A stretch of 64,000 bases of DNA from Leifsonia sp. 71-9 (GCF_001898805.1 NZ_MKVJ01000006.1:11861-75860); one strand, 5' to 3'. Positions 8,624 to 17,752 are shown, counted from the first letter of the stretch. Notes: generated by a model from the sequence alone, not told the origin. Translations and numbers: made by a program.

Positions 8624-9578
8624 TGTCGAGCCGGCCCCGGCTGGCGTAACGCCCGTAGCCGCCGCCCGCGATCAGCCGGAGCGTCGGGACGAACCGGCGC
8701 ACGCGCGACGACGGGAGGTCGGCCCTGGTCTGCTCGAACGCCGCCTTCGCGCGCGCAGCCTCGACGTAGCCCTCGCGGACGTCATCCGCGGCGGCCAGGC
8801 GGTCGGCCAGCAGGCGCGAGCGGACGGCGAGCGTCCGGTTGCGGTCGCCTCGGCGACCGAGGACGCGCGCGAGCTTGTGACGCAGGGTCGGGTCGCCCGC
8901 ACCGATCTGGTTCGCGTCATGGCGGCGGTAGCGCGTCAGCGGGCGCTCGGTGAGGTCGAGCCGCTCCCGCGCCGCGGCCTGGACGGCGAGCCACTCGTCG
9001 TGCACCCACTCCGCGGGGAAGGGACGCGCGATGTCGAACAGGTCGCGGCGGAGCGCGGCGGTCGCCCCCGTCGCCAGATTGCGGCGGAGGAAGACCGGGA
9101 AGGCGGCGCCGGAGTGCACCTGCGCCCGCTCCTCGTCCGAGACCTCCAGAGCGCCGAACAGCGTGCCGCCGGCCGGCGCGCCCGTATCGTCGATCAGGAC
9201 GGCGTCGGAGTGGAGGAACAGCAGTCCGGGCCGCGCGGCGAAGCCGGCGGCCAGCCGCTCGAGCTTGTCCGTCTCCCACTCGTCGTCCTGATCGCTCAGC
9301 ACGATCAGGTCCTCCGTGCACGCGGCGAGGGCCGACTCGAAGTTCGCCGTCACGCCCAGCGGCTCGGCGTTGCGCAGCACCACGACCTCCGGAACGGGAG
9401 CGCCGGCCCGCCGTGCGGCGTCCAGCTCCTCCTCGATCGCGGCCACAGTGCCGTCGGCCGACGCGTCGTCCGAGACGACCAGCTGGTCCGCGCCGAGCGT
9501 CTGCGACAGGATGCTCGCGAGCTGACGGCGCACGTAGCGCTCACCGTTGTGGGTGCACAGCGCGACCGAGATGCCCAT
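8595..9578 (-). CDS. Glycosyltransferase family 2, rhamnosyltransferase-like
   Basis: The 327-residue product begins MGISVALCTHNGERYVRRQL and has VVSDDASADGT and the strongly conserved IVLSDQDDEWETDKLERL. That SDQDD motif is typical of rhamnosyltransferases of O-antigen and wall-polymer loci (RfbG-like). It follows the large fused transferase on the same strand with only one base between them, so the two are co-transcribed. A complete dTDP-rhamnose pathway in the same locus supports a rhamnosyl donor. Specificity is not proven. Confidence 0.85.
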   Translation of the reverse strand: MGISVALCTHNGERYVRRQLASILSQTLGADQLVVSDDASADGTVAAIEEELDAARRAGAPVPEVVVLRNAEPLGVTANFESALAACTEDLIVLSDQDDEWETDKLERLAAGFAARPGLLFLHSDAVLIDDTGAPAGGTLFGALEVSDEERAQVHSGAAFPVFLRRNLATGATAALRRDLFDIARPFPAEWVHDEWLAVQAAARERLDLTERPLTRYRRHDANQIGAGDPTLRHKLARVLGRRGDRNRTLAVRSRLLADRLAAADDVREGYVEAARAKAAFEQTRADLPSSRVRRFVPTLRLIAGGGYGRYASRGRLDIIRDLLQPA

Positions 9579-9579
9579 G

Positions 9580-12057
9580 TCAGCGCCGCCCGAGGCGGCT
9601 CCTCACCTTCTTGACGACCACGGTGGGGCCGCCGTTGCGCAGGTAATGGAAGAACAGGCCCACGTCGTGACGGACGCCGTGCTTCTTGCGGCGCGTGGTC
9701 GTGCGCTTCACCGTGGTCCCCGTGCCGACGACCCCACGGGCGACGAGGTCGGCGGCGTGACGCGGCTCGGCCACGAACCCGGTGAGCGGCTCCAGCACGG
9801 CGCTCCAGAAGTATCGCTGGCGCACCTTCTGCACGTTGCGCCGCGCGGCTTTGGCGAACGCGTCGTCGTAGAGCACGGACTCGAGTCCCGCGACGAGGGC
9901 GTCGACGTCGCCCGAGGGCACGACGACGCCGAGCTTCTCCTCGGCGACGAGCTGGGCGAAGTGGTCGCCCTCCGTCACCACCATCGGCAGTCCGGCCCAC
10001 AGGTAGTCCAGGATGCGCGTGCGGAACGAGAAGGTCGTCTCGACGTGGGCGAAGTGCGTGCTCACGCCGGCGTCGGCCTCCGTCAGATAGTTCTGGCGGT
10101 CGGCGTAGTCCACCCACGAGTCGTTGAAGAACACCGAGCGGTCGAGCACACCCAGCTCCCGCGCCAGGGCGCGCGACTCGGCGACGATCGCCATCTCGGG
10201 CACGCCTGGGTGGGGGTGCTTCGTCCCCTGGAAGAACAGGCGCACGTCGTCGTGGGTCTCCGAGAGCTTCGCGACGGCACGGATGAGCGAACGGGGGTCG
10301 AACCAGTTGTAGAGGCCGCCGCTCCACAGCAGCACCTTGTCGTCCGCGCCGATCCCGGGCAGGACGCCCTTCAGGACGTCGCGCTCGTGCACCGGCGGCT
10401 CCTCGGACAGCCCGAAGGGGACGACGGTGATGAGCCGGTCGAGGTCGGGGTCGTCGGCGTAGTTGGCCGGGTTGATGCGGCCGAGGGCGGCGAGCTGGCC
10501 GAGGTAGAAGTGACGCTGGCGCTCGGAGGCGCAGAGGAAGAAGTCGCCGCGCTCGAGCTGCTCGTTGAGCACCTCCGTCGCGTCGAGGACCTGCTTGTCC
10601 CACTGGGCGGCGCCGAGCTCCTTGCCCTGCTCGAGCTGCTCGAGGTGCATGGGGTCGTAGATGTCGGCGACGATGATCTTGTCCGAGGTGCGGAGGCTGT
10701 CGAACAGCGCCATCGCGAGGCCCTGGAAGATGATCACGTCGGTCGACTGCTCGAGCTTGCGCATGGCCCGGTCGTCGCCCGGTCGCACGTGGGCCAGCTC
10801 GAACGGGGCCGAAAGCGGCTCGATGCCCGCGAGCGAGACGAGCGTCACGAGGTTGTCCTTCGACAGCGCCTCCGCCATGCTCCACGCGCGGATCGCCGGG
10901 CCCGCCATCTTGGCGCCGATCGGGTCGCCGGTCACGATCAGCACGCGCGTGACGTCGGGCGACTCGGTGACGGGGAAGGCGGTGGCGAGCTTGTCGTAGC
11001 CCTCGAGGTAGTGCTCGTCGGTGTAGGACGGCGCGTCCGTCTCGCCGAAGAGCGACCAGATCCGGCTGTCGGACACGACGCGGGACGACTGGACGGCGTC
11101 GCGCGCGGCGACGAGGCCGGGCAGGTTCTCGACGAACTGGTCGATCGCGTAGACGGCGGCCACCGTCTCCTTCGAGACCTCCATCGTCGGGTCGTTGGAA
11201 GCGCCCTTGCGCAGATCGAACTCGGTGGAGTCGAGCCCGCCCTTCGCGACGCCGCGCCGGACGGTCAACGCCAGCGTGGCGGGCAGGGCGTTGGCGAGCG
11301 CCTCGTCCCCGAGGTTCTTGTACTGGGTGAAGAGCGCGTTGCGCTCCAGCAGATAGGTCTCCTTGAAGGCGCCGAACGACGACATCGAGGCGTGGTGCTT
11401 GTGGAACGCGAGCGAGTCGGGCTCGTAGACGAAGCGGTGGCCCAGGAGGTTGAGGCGCCAGCCGAGGTCGACGTCCTCGAAGAACATGAAGTAGCGCTCG
11501 TCGAACCCGCCGAGCTGGTCGTACACGCTGCGACGGACGAACATCGCCGACCCGGTGCCGAAGAGCACGTCCTTGACGCGATCGGGCGTCGACGGCACGG
11601 GCTGCGCGGTGAGCGGCTTGTACCCCTGACCGAACCAGGTCATGGCCGAGCCGATGTAGTCGACCTTCTCGCCGTCCCAGTCGAGCACGCGGCTCGCGAC
11701 GGCGCCGACCCTGGCGCTCGACTCGAACTGCTTCACGGCCGCACGGACCCAGCCGGCGTCCGGCTTGGCGTCGTTGTTGAGGAAGGCGACGTACTCACCG
11801 CTCGACGCGGCGACGCCGAGGTTGCATCCCCCGGCGAAGCCGAGGTTCTCGGACGACTCGACCAGCCGCACGTGCGGCGCCTCCCGGCGGATCCGCTCGG
11901 CGCTGTCGTCACCGGAGGCGTTCTCGACGATGACGATCTCCAGCCGCTCGGCCGGCCAGTCGATGCGGCCGAGCTGCTCGACGGCGGTCAGCGTGTCGTC
12001 GGTTCCGCGGAAGTTGACGAGGACGACGGAGACGACTCCGGGGCGCGGTGCGGGCAT
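9580..12057 (-). CDS. Bimodular glycosyltransferase: GT2 domain fused to GT4-like domain
   Basis: The product has 825 residues. Residues about 8-280 form a GT2 domain (SVVLVNFRGTDDTLTAVEQL; VAFLNNDAKPDAGWV; DERYFMFFEDVDLGWRL) of the rhamnosyltransferase type. After a linker, residues about 367-785 form a GT-B domain (VLIVTGDPIGAKMAGPAIRA; VLLWSGGLYNWFDPRSL; RTRILDYLWAGLPMV). This GT-B half closely matches the separate protein at 17898-19274, sharing IVADIYDPMHLEQLEQ. The enzyme could add two successive sugars. A leader with GAAAGGA precedes the ATG. No membrane segment is seen. Confidence 0.85.
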   Translation of the reverse strand: MPAPRPGVVSVVLVNFRGTDDTLTAVEQLGRIDWPAERLEIVIVENASGDDSAERIRREAPHVRLVESSENLGFAGGCNLGVAASSGEYVAFLNNDAKPDAGWVRAAVKQFESSARVGAVASRVLDWDGEKVDYIGSAMTWFGQGYKPLTAQPVPSTPDRVKDVLFGTGSAMFVRRSVYDQLGGFDERYFMFFEDVDLGWRLNLLGHRFVYEPDSLAFHKHHASMSSFGAFKETYLLERNALFTQYKNLGDEALANALPATLALTVRRGVAKGGLDSTEFDLRKGASNDPTMEVSKETVAAVYAIDQFVENLPGLVAARDAVQSSRVVSDSRIWSLFGETDAPSYTDEHYLEGYDKLATAFPVTESPDVTRVLIVTGDPIGAKMAGPAIRAWSMAEALSKDNLVTLVSLAGIEPLSAPFELAHVRPGDDRAMRKLEQSTDVIIFQGLAMALFDSLRTSDKIIVADIYDPMHLEQLEQGKELGAAQWDKQVLDATEVLNEQLERGDFFLCASERQRHFYLGQLAALGRINPANYADDPDLDRLITVVPFGLSEEPPVHERDVLKGVLPGIGADDKVLLWSGGLYNWFDPRSLIRAVAKLSETHDDVRLFFQGTKHPHPGVPEMAIVAESRALARELGVLDRSVFFNDSWVDYADRQNYLTEADAGVSTHFAHVETTFSFRTRILDYLWAGLPMVVTEGDHFAQLVAEEKLGVVVPSGDVDALVAGLESVLYDDAFAKAARRNVQKVRQRYFWSAVLEPLTGFVAEPRHAADLVARGVVGTGTTVKRTTTRRKKHGVRHDVGLFFHYLRNGGPTVVVKKVRSRLGRR

Positions 12058-12084
12058 GGGGTCCTTTCGCTTGCTGCGGCCGTC

Positions 12085-12090
12085 AGCCTA
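12085..12090 (-). promoter_or_regulatory. -10 hexamer TAGGCT for the bimodular glycosyltransferase
   Basis: On the - strand TAGGCT lies 27 nt before the ATG at 12057, leaving a short leader that contains a Shine-Dalgarno-like GAAAGGA. No clear -35 is visible. Confidence 0.4.
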
Positions 12091-12103
12091 CCAAGGTGAG
12101 CCG

Positions 12104-13594
12104 TCAGAGCGCCGGGAGCCGGCTCTCCGGCGCGAGCAGACGCGGGAGCGCCCGCCAGATCCCGACGACGGCGAGCACGCACACCGCCACGAACAGCACC
12201 AGGAGCGCGATGGTGCCGCCCGGCGGCTGCCAGCCGGGGTCGTTGAGAAGGGCCACGTAGCTGCCGGAGCCGGTCGCGTACCGCAGCAGCGTGTAGAAGA
12301 ACGAGAGGAACTGGGCGATGGCCACCAGGACGATCGAGACCCGCAGCACGGAGACCACGTTGCGGGTGAGCCCCAGCGGGAAGCGGCGGTCGAGCGCGAG
12401 CCCCAGGAAGATGGTGGTCATCAGGAGCACGGCGAGCATGTACCGCCCCTGCCACACCCAGCCCACCTGGCGGAACAGGATGAGCTGCGTCACGACGGGC
12501 ACGACGAAGAGCGCGAGCCCGAAGCCCATCGCCACGTACCGCTCCCGCCCCCGACCGAGCACGAAGCCGCCGACGACGAGCGCGCCGAGACCGGTGACGA
12601 TGATCGAGAACACCGCCTCCGGCGCGACGACGTCGAGCCACCCGAAACTGCCGATCATCTCGCGCCAGTAGCCGAACGTCCGCTCCACCATGGTCTGGAA
12701 GACCGTCCACCGGCTCCCCGGCACCGGGTGCTCCAGCGCGTGGACCTGCGTCCCCGGCTGGGTGAACCAGAAGAGGGCGAAGGCCCCGACGACCGCGGTG
12801 AGCCCGACGACGACCCAGGTCGAGACCCGGCGCAGGATGGCCCGCCAGTCTTCGCGCCCCATCATCACGACGGTCACGACGGCCGCGAACACCAGCCAGA
12901 GCAGTCCGAGGCTCCGGCCGCCCGTCACGAGCGCGGCGGAGGCGACGGTGAGGGCTCCCGCCGTCCAGAGCACCCATCCCGTCGGCCGCTGCTTCGCGAG
13001 GGTGAGGAGACCGACGACGAGAGCACCCGCGGAGGTCATCTCCACGACGTTGGGGTTGACCCCGCCGCCGAGGAACAGGGCGGTCGGGGTGATGGCCAGG
13101 ACGGGCGCGAGCAGCGCCCAGCGCGAGCCCGGCCAGGTGCGCAGGAGCGCTGCGGTGAGGGCGAGCAGGGCGGCGGCGATGGCGCCCGAGAGGATGCGCA
13201 TGGAATAGAGGGCGACGTCGCCCGACGACACGAGGGTCGGCAGACCGACGATGAGGTAATACACCGGGCTGTTCGACCCGGCACTGGACGGCAGCGTCGT
13301 CAGCGCGTCCGGGTCCGCGACGTCGGGAGCCTTCTCGCACGCGGCCGTCACCGTCGGCTTGCCGACGAAGCAGGTGAAGCCGCCGGGGCGCGTGATGTAG
13401 TCGGGGACGTCGTAGCCCTCCGGGCCCTCGACGATCTGTCCCCGCACCGCTGCGGCCGCACGCACGATGTGGGACCCCTCGTCCGGGATGGAGTACAGCG
13501 GCGAGGCGAGCGACCACAGAGTGGTCAGCGCCACGACTGCGCCGAACACCGCCCCGAAGAATCCGAGCGGAAATCTCGGTGTCGTCCGTGCCAT
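12104..13594 (-). CDS. DUF2142 polytopic membrane protein (third paralogue)
   Basis: The 496-residue protein has about 11 hydrophobic segments. It shares landmarks with the two other DUF2142 proteins here: YSIPDEGSHIVRAAAAVRGQ in loop 1, a Cys pair near CFVGKPTVTAACE, GSFGWLDVVAPEAVF and WVWQGRYMLAVLL. The leader carries GGGAGGG about 8 nt before the ATG. It lies between two multi-domain glycosyltransferases on the same strand. Function is unknown; a GT-C-like or lipid-linked saccharide role is inferred from family context. Confidence 0.77.
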   Translation of the reverse strand: MARTTPRFPLGFFGAVFGAVVALTTLWSLASPLYSIPDEGSHIVRAAAAVRGQIVEGPEGYDVPDYITRPGGFTCFVGKPTVTAACEKAPDVADPDALTTLPSSAGSNSPVYYLIVGLPTLVSSGDVALYSMRILSGAIAAALLALTAALLRTWPGSRWALLAPVLAITPTALFLGGGVNPNVVEMTSAGALVVGLLTLAKQRPTGWVLWTAGALTVASAALVTGGRSLGLLWLVFAAVVTVVMMGREDWRAILRRVSTWVVVGLTAVVGAFALFWFTQPGTQVHALEHPVPGSRWTVFQTMVERTFGYWREMIGSFGWLDVVAPEAVFSIIVTGLGALVVGGFVLGRGRERYVAMGFGLALFVVPVVTQLILFRQVGWVWQGRYMLAVLLMTTIFLGLALDRRFPLGLTRNVVSVLRVSIVLVAIAQFLSFFYTLLRYATGSGSYVALLNDPGWQPPGGTIALLVLFVAVCVLAVVGIWRALPRLLAPESRLPAL

Positions 13595-13632
13595 GGTGCA
13601 GAGCCCTCCCGGTGGAACGAAAACAGCTTCCA

Positions 13633-13638
13633 GCCTAA
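13633..13638 (-). promoter_or_regulatory. -10 hexamer TAGGCT for the third DUF2142 gene
   Basis: TAGGCT on the - strand sits about 38 nt upstream of the ATG at 13594, in the gap between two same-strand genes. Coordinates are good to about one base. Confidence 0.35.
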
Positions 13639-13666
13639 CAAGCCGCCCGGCGCGCGTACGGACGGC

Positions 13667-16612
13667 TCACGGCGCGATCCAGGTCGGCGCCTCCGTGGGG
13701 ATCGCGTTTGTCTCGGGGTCGCAGAGGAAGTCGTAGATCCCGTCGAGCGCGGCATCCCAGTCCGAGTGGGCGCGGTCGATGGTCTCGACGCCCGCCGTGG
13801 CGATCCGGCGACGCAGCTGCTCGTCCCGGATCAGCTCGTCGATGCCGGCCACGACCTCCTCGACGGTCATCATGGTGGTCCTGGCGTTCTCCCCGCCCGC
13901 GAACAGCCAGCGGAACCAGGGCGAGTCCGGGACGACCATCGCGACACCGCTCGCCATGAGCTCGACCGGGAGGTACGAGGGATGCCGCGAGATCTGCATC
14001 GTCACCCCGATGTCGGTCCCGCGGTAGAGGCGCCCGGTCGCCCGGTAGTCCAGCAGCCCCAGGTCGATGAAGTCGGCGCTCGGCGGGAGGTACTTCGCGC
14101 CGGCCGCGACGATGCGCACGCCGTCGCCGTGGCGGCGCTTGATCTCGCTGAGCGCCGCGAACACCAGCTCCCAGCAGTTGCGGAAGTGGTCGCGCGCGTA
14201 CGCGAAGATCGTCACCGGATCGCCGGGAGCCCGTTCTTCGCGGCCCTCCGGATGGAAGATGCCGCGGTCGGCTGCTGGCGTGAAGTACGTCGCCGTCCCC
14301 TCGTAGCCGCCCGCGTAGATGTCGTGCATGCTCCGGGTGTTGCAGATCCCGTAGAGGCCGAGCCGGTAGGTCTGCTCCGTCATCGCGAACATGGTGCTGG
14401 CCGGGTAGAACGAGGGCTCGTAGTCCTGGACGAGATAGAACTTGCGCGTGTCCCCGGGAAGCTTGGCGACATCCCGCGCCGTGAGCCAGAAGGTGGCGAT
14501 GGCGGCGTCGGCGGGCGGGATGGCGGCGAGGCCCTCGTCGGTGCCGTAGTAGTTGTGCACCTCGGAGTCCGCGAGGGAGGGGAAGGCCGCCGCGATCGCG
14601 GACGCGTAGAACTCGTCGTTCGGGTGCCCGTTGACGAAGAACCGGTTGGCGACGCCGTGCTCGCGGTGGAGCTTGTCCGCGATGCGCAGCGCCGTGTTGA
14701 CGCCGCCGAAGAACGGCAGATCGAATCCGGGCAGCAGCCAGTTGACGGTCCGCACCTCCCGCCGGCCCGCGATGGAGGCGTGCGTCTCGCGGACGGTCGC
14801 CACCTCCGCGGCCGAGATCGAGGCGATCGGCAGCAGCGCGGTCGCGTCCTCGGAGATCGTGGAGCGCTGCGCGTCGGAGACGAACGGCCGGCCGAGCCCG
14901 GCGAGCGCCAGCTCCAGCGGGCTCGGGTCGTCGGCGGCGGCGAACCGGGGCACGGCGGAGAGCCGCGAGACGTTCGGGGAGATGTACGGGTCTCCCCCGA
15001 CGATCCACGGGTGGTAGCGCCAGTAGCTGGCGAAGGAGTCGGCCCGCGGGGCGTGGGCACCGCGCGTGAGCGACTCGAAGTGCCGCACCGCGTCGAAGGG
15101 GATGACCGCGTTGCGCCGGCCGCGGATGACCTGGTCGAGGCCGAGCACCACGTCGCTGCCGGTGAGCTGGAACCGCTCGTCGAAGCCGCCGACCTCCTCG
15201 AAATGCGTGCGCCGGATCGCGACGCAGGCCGCGGTGACGGCGAGGCTGTCGCGATACCAGGCCACCGGACCCATCAGGGAGTCCTCGTCCGGGCGCATGC
15301 CGGCGAAGAGGTTCGCCGCGAAGCCGCCCGGCCCGATCATGACGCCGCCGTGCTGCACCCGCCCGTCGGCGGTGCGGTGCTGGTAGCCGACGGTGCCGAT
15401 CCCGTCGCGCGAGAGCAGGCCGACCATCTCGCGCAGCCAGCCCGGGTCGACGATCTCGGTGTCGTCGTTGAGGAAGACGAGGACGTCGCCCTGCGTCGAC
15501 CGCGCGGTCACGGTGTTCACGCGCGAGTAGTTGAACGGGTCCTCCGTCCACCACACGTGGCGGAACGGCAGCCCGCTGCCGATCGCGGCGTACCAGTCGT
15601 CGTTCTCGGCCGACTCGCCTCCGTTGTCGACGACCGTCACATCGAAGGCCGGGTAGTCGGTCGTCGCCAGGCTCGGGAGCAGGCGCTCGAGGTTCGCCCG
15701 CGAGTGGCGGGTCGGGATCACGATCGACACGCTCGGCCACTCGGCCGGCTGGAAGCGCACGCGCACCACGCCGTCCACGACCTCGGCCTCGGCCCGCTCG
15801 CCCCGGGCGCTCAGCACAGCGGCGACCATCGCCGCGTCGGCCGCCCGCACCGGCGGGGTCGAGCCCTCGGGCTCCGAGAGCAGCACGTGCGGGATGAGAT
15901 CGACCGTCTCGTCCCCGAACTCGCCCGCCAGCAGCAGCCTCCACACGCCGTGATCGTCGACGGCGGCCGACGGCACGTCCCTCGCCAGGTCGACCCGGAT
16001 CGCGAAAGCACGGCCGAGGTAGTTGGCGCCCAGCATCATCTCCGGCGACCACTCCGGGCGGAAGCGCGGGGCGGTCCTGCCGCCCTCCGCGTCGAGCGTG
16101 TCGGAGTCGAAGGCCACGACCCGCAGCACGGGGTCCACCCGGTACTGCTTGGCGATCTGCTCCAGCGCGAGCGGCCGGAGCACCGATCCGGCGCGCAGGA
16201 ACAGCACGAAGTCCTCGGCCGCGCCCGCCAGCACGTCGCGCATCGGCGTACCCGACGGAACGGTCAGCACGCGCGCCGAAGCACCGCCCTGATCCTCGAC
16301 GCTGGCGATGGTGACGCGCTCGCGCTCGCGGGCGGCGTCGTCGGGGTCTCCGGCCGTCTCGATCACGACGACGAACGCGGCGTCCACGCTCGTGGGGAGC
16401 GGCTCGAGCGGCGGCTGCTCGGCCAGCCACTCGGCGTAGTCGGCGAGGCCGGGCCCCTCGCGCACGGGTTCCGGTTCGGGGGTCCGCGGCCAGACGCCGT
16501 CGCGGAAGGTGCGGGCGGCGTCTTTGCCGGCTCGCAGAGTCTTTCCGGCCGCCGTCTCGGGAGCGAGGACCTTGCGCACTGCGCGCTGGGCGTCGTCCAT
16601 CCAGGAAGTCAT
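13667..16612 (-). CDS. Three-module glycosyltransferase: degenerate GT2, GT2, GT4
   Basis: The product has 981 residues. Residues about 65-280 look like a worn GT2 module: FVLFLRAGSVLRPLALEQIA stands where a DXD would be, and WSPEMMLGANYLG is typical of such modules. Residues about 290-560 are an intact GT2 module (SIVIPTRHSRANLERLL; VLVFLNDDTEIVDPGWL). Residues about 615-970 are a GT4-like module (NWLLPGFDLPFFGGVNTALR; LPVELMASGVAMVVP). Such proteins build repeating wall or O-antigen glycans at the cytoplasmic face. The ATG at 16612 is chosen because TACACT ends 7 nt upstream. It is divergent from the gene at 16676. Confidence 0.85.
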   Translation of the reverse strand: MTSWMDDAQRAVRKVLAPETAAGKTLRAGKDAARTFRDGVWPRTPEPEPVREGPGLADYAEWLAEQPPLEPLPTSVDAAFVVVIETAGDPDDAARERERVTIASVEDQGGASARVLTVPSGTPMRDVLAGAAEDFVLFLRAGSVLRPLALEQIAKQYRVDPVLRVVAFDSDTLDAEGGRTAPRFRPEWSPEMMLGANYLGRAFAIRVDLARDVPSAAVDDHGVWRLLLAGEFGDETVDLIPHVLLSEPEGSTPPVRAADAAMVAAVLSARGERAEAEVVDGVVRVRFQPAEWPSVSIVIPTRHSRANLERLLPSLATTDYPAFDVTVVDNGGESAENDDWYAAIGSGLPFRHVWWTEDPFNYSRVNTVTARSTQGDVLVFLNDDTEIVDPGWLREMVGLLSRDGIGTVGYQHRTADGRVQHGGVMIGPGGFAANLFAGMRPDEDSLMGPVAWYRDSLAVTAACVAIRRTHFEEVGGFDERFQLTGSDVVLGLDQVIRGRRNAVIPFDAVRHFESLTRGAHAPRADSFASYWRYHPWIVGGDPYISPNVSRLSAVPRFAAADDPSPLELALAGLGRPFVSDAQRSTISEDATALLPIASISAAEVATVRETHASIAGRREVRTVNWLLPGFDLPFFGGVNTALRIADKLHREHGVANRFFVNGHPNDEFYASAIAAAFPSLADSEVHNYYGTDEGLAAIPPADAAIATFWLTARDVAKLPGDTRKFYLVQDYEPSFYPASTMFAMTEQTYRLGLYGICNTRSMHDIYAGGYEGTATYFTPAADRGIFHPEGREERAPGDPVTIFAYARDHFRNCWELVFAALSEIKRRHGDGVRIVAAGAKYLPPSADFIDLGLLDYRATGRLYRGTDIGVTMQISRHPSYLPVELMASGVAMVVPDSPWFRWLFAGGENARTTMMTVEEVVAGIDELIRDEQLRRRIATAGVETIDRAHSDWDAALDGIYDFLCDPETNAIPTEAPTWIAP

Positions 16613-16619
16613 CCGGATC

Positions 16620-16625
16620 AGTGTA
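16620..16625 (-). promoter_or_regulatory. -10 hexamer TACACT, predicted leaderless start
   Basis: TACACT on the - strand is followed by 7 nt and then the ATG at 16612. Transcription should begin at or next to the start codon, with no ribosome-binding site. Confidence 0.55.
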
Positions 16626-16650
16626 GCCGCGGGCGCCTCCGCGCCGCCCG

Positions 16651-16656
16651 TAGACT
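16651..16656 (+). promoter_or_regulatory. -10 hexamer TAGACT for the GT at 16676
   Basis: TAGACT is followed by a 19-nt stretch carrying GGAGG (16666-16670), placed 5 nt before the GTG at 16676. This start therefore has a short conventional leader, unlike the divergent gene. Confidence 0.45.
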
Positions 16657-16675
16657 GGACCTTCTGGAGGCGCGT

Positions 16676-17752
16676 GTGAGATTGGCGATGACCCTGATGG
16701 TCCGGGACGAGGCCGACATCGTGGGGGCGATGCTCGACCACCATCTCGGGCAGGGTGTGGACACGATCATCGTGACCGACAACGGCTCGGTGGACGGTAC
16801 CGCGGAGCTGCTGGCGGACTACGAACGGCGCGGGCTCATCGAGCTCCGGCACGATCCCGAGCACCGCAAGCAGCAGAGCCCCACGGTCACGCGGATGGCG
16901 CGCGACGCGGCCACGGTCCACGGCGCCGACTGGGTGATCAATGCGGACGCTGACGAGTTCTGGCTCCCGCAGACGCCGGGCCTCACCCTCAAGGAGGCGT
17001 TCGAGCGCATCCCCACGGACATCCAGGCGTTCCCGGTCCCCGTCCACGACATGATCGGGCCGGCCGCACTCGCGGGAACCGGCCTGCAGCGGCTCGCCTA
17101 CCGCGACCTGCGCACGGTCGAGCAGCTGCGGCGCGTCGGGCTGCGCGCCCACGCCACCGACGACGTCGCCCACGTCGGAAGCGCCGATGTCGAGGTCGTG
17201 CAGGGCAACCACTACGTGAACCTCGAGAACCGCGGCCCCGTGCCGGCCGGCGCCGGGATCGAGGTGCTCCACTTCCCCTGGCGCTCCTGGGCCCAGTACA
17301 GCCGCAAGGTGCGCAACGCGGGCAGCGCCTACGAGAACTCCGAGCTCACGCCGAGCCCCAACCATCACGGGATGCGCGACTACCGCCGGCTGCTCGACGG
17401 CGTGCTGCTCCCCCTCTACCTGTGCCGCCATCCCGACGAGGACGAGCTGGCGGCCGGCCTCGCGGACGGGACCTACGTGCCCGACCGCCGGATCGCCGAC
17501 ACCGTGGCCTCCCCGGTCGCCGACGAACCGCTCACCGCGTCCGCCGGCGACCAGCGCCGGATCGGTCTCGCGCTCGCCGACCTCGACCGCCGGGTCGCGG
17601 AGGCGGAGGAGCGCGCATCCCGAGCCGAGAGCGCCGCCGCCGAGGCCCACGACGACGCGCACCGGGCGCACGAGGAGCTCGGCCGGCTGTCCTCGCGCAA
17701 GATCGTCCGCCTCACCGACCGCGCCGCGCGCCTGCTGCGACGCCGGGGCTGA
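16676..17752 (+). CDS. Glycosyltransferase family 2-type (Glyco_tranf_2_4-like) with C-terminal coiled coil
   Basis: The 358-residue product starts with GTG and reads VRLAMTLMVRDEADIVGAML, followed by IIVTDNGSVDGT and the metal-site motif WVINADADEFWLP. This DADEFW pattern is characteristic of the GT2_4/GT92-like group rather than classic GT2. Residues about 300-340 are heptad-like and rich in Ala/Glu/Arg (RRVAEAEERASRAESAA), suggesting a coiled coil for oligomerisation. It is divergent from the three-module glycosyltransferase. Sugar specificity is unknown. Confidence 0.82.
   Translation: MRLAMTLMVRDEADIVGAMLDHHLGQGVDTIIVTDNGSVDGTAELLADYERRGLIELRHDPEHRKQQSPTVTRMARDAATVHGADWVINADADEFWLPQTPGLTLKEAFERIPTDIQAFPVPVHDMIGPAALAGTGLQRLAYRDLRTVEQLRRVGLRAHATDDVAHVGSADVEVVQGNHYVNLENRGPVPAGAGIEVLHFPWRSWAQYSRKVRNAGSAYENSELTPSPNHHGMRDYRRLLDGVLLPLYLCRHPDEDELAAGLADGTYVPDRRIADTVASPVADEPLTASAGDQRRIGLALADLDRRVAEAEERASRAESAAAEAHDDAHRAHEELGRLSSRKIVRLTDRAARLLRRRG

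Noticed and set aside
9547-12099. 850-codon open frame on the + strand
   Set aside because: It mirrors the GT2-GT4 gene on the other strand; its translation is low-complexity and rich in Val/Glu/Arg/Gly/His, as expected for an antisense frame in high-GC DNA. Family motifs are on the - strand only.
11765-16675. Long + strand open frame running into the gene at 16676
   Set aside because: Only the part from 16676 has protein-family motifs. The upstream 1600 codons are antisense to the third DUF2142 gene and the three-module glycosyltransferase.
16613-17671. In-frame upstream extension of the three-module glycosyltransferase
   Set aside because: It is antisense to the GT2_4-type gene at 16676-17752, has antisense-like composition, and a -10 element sits directly before the ATG at 16612.
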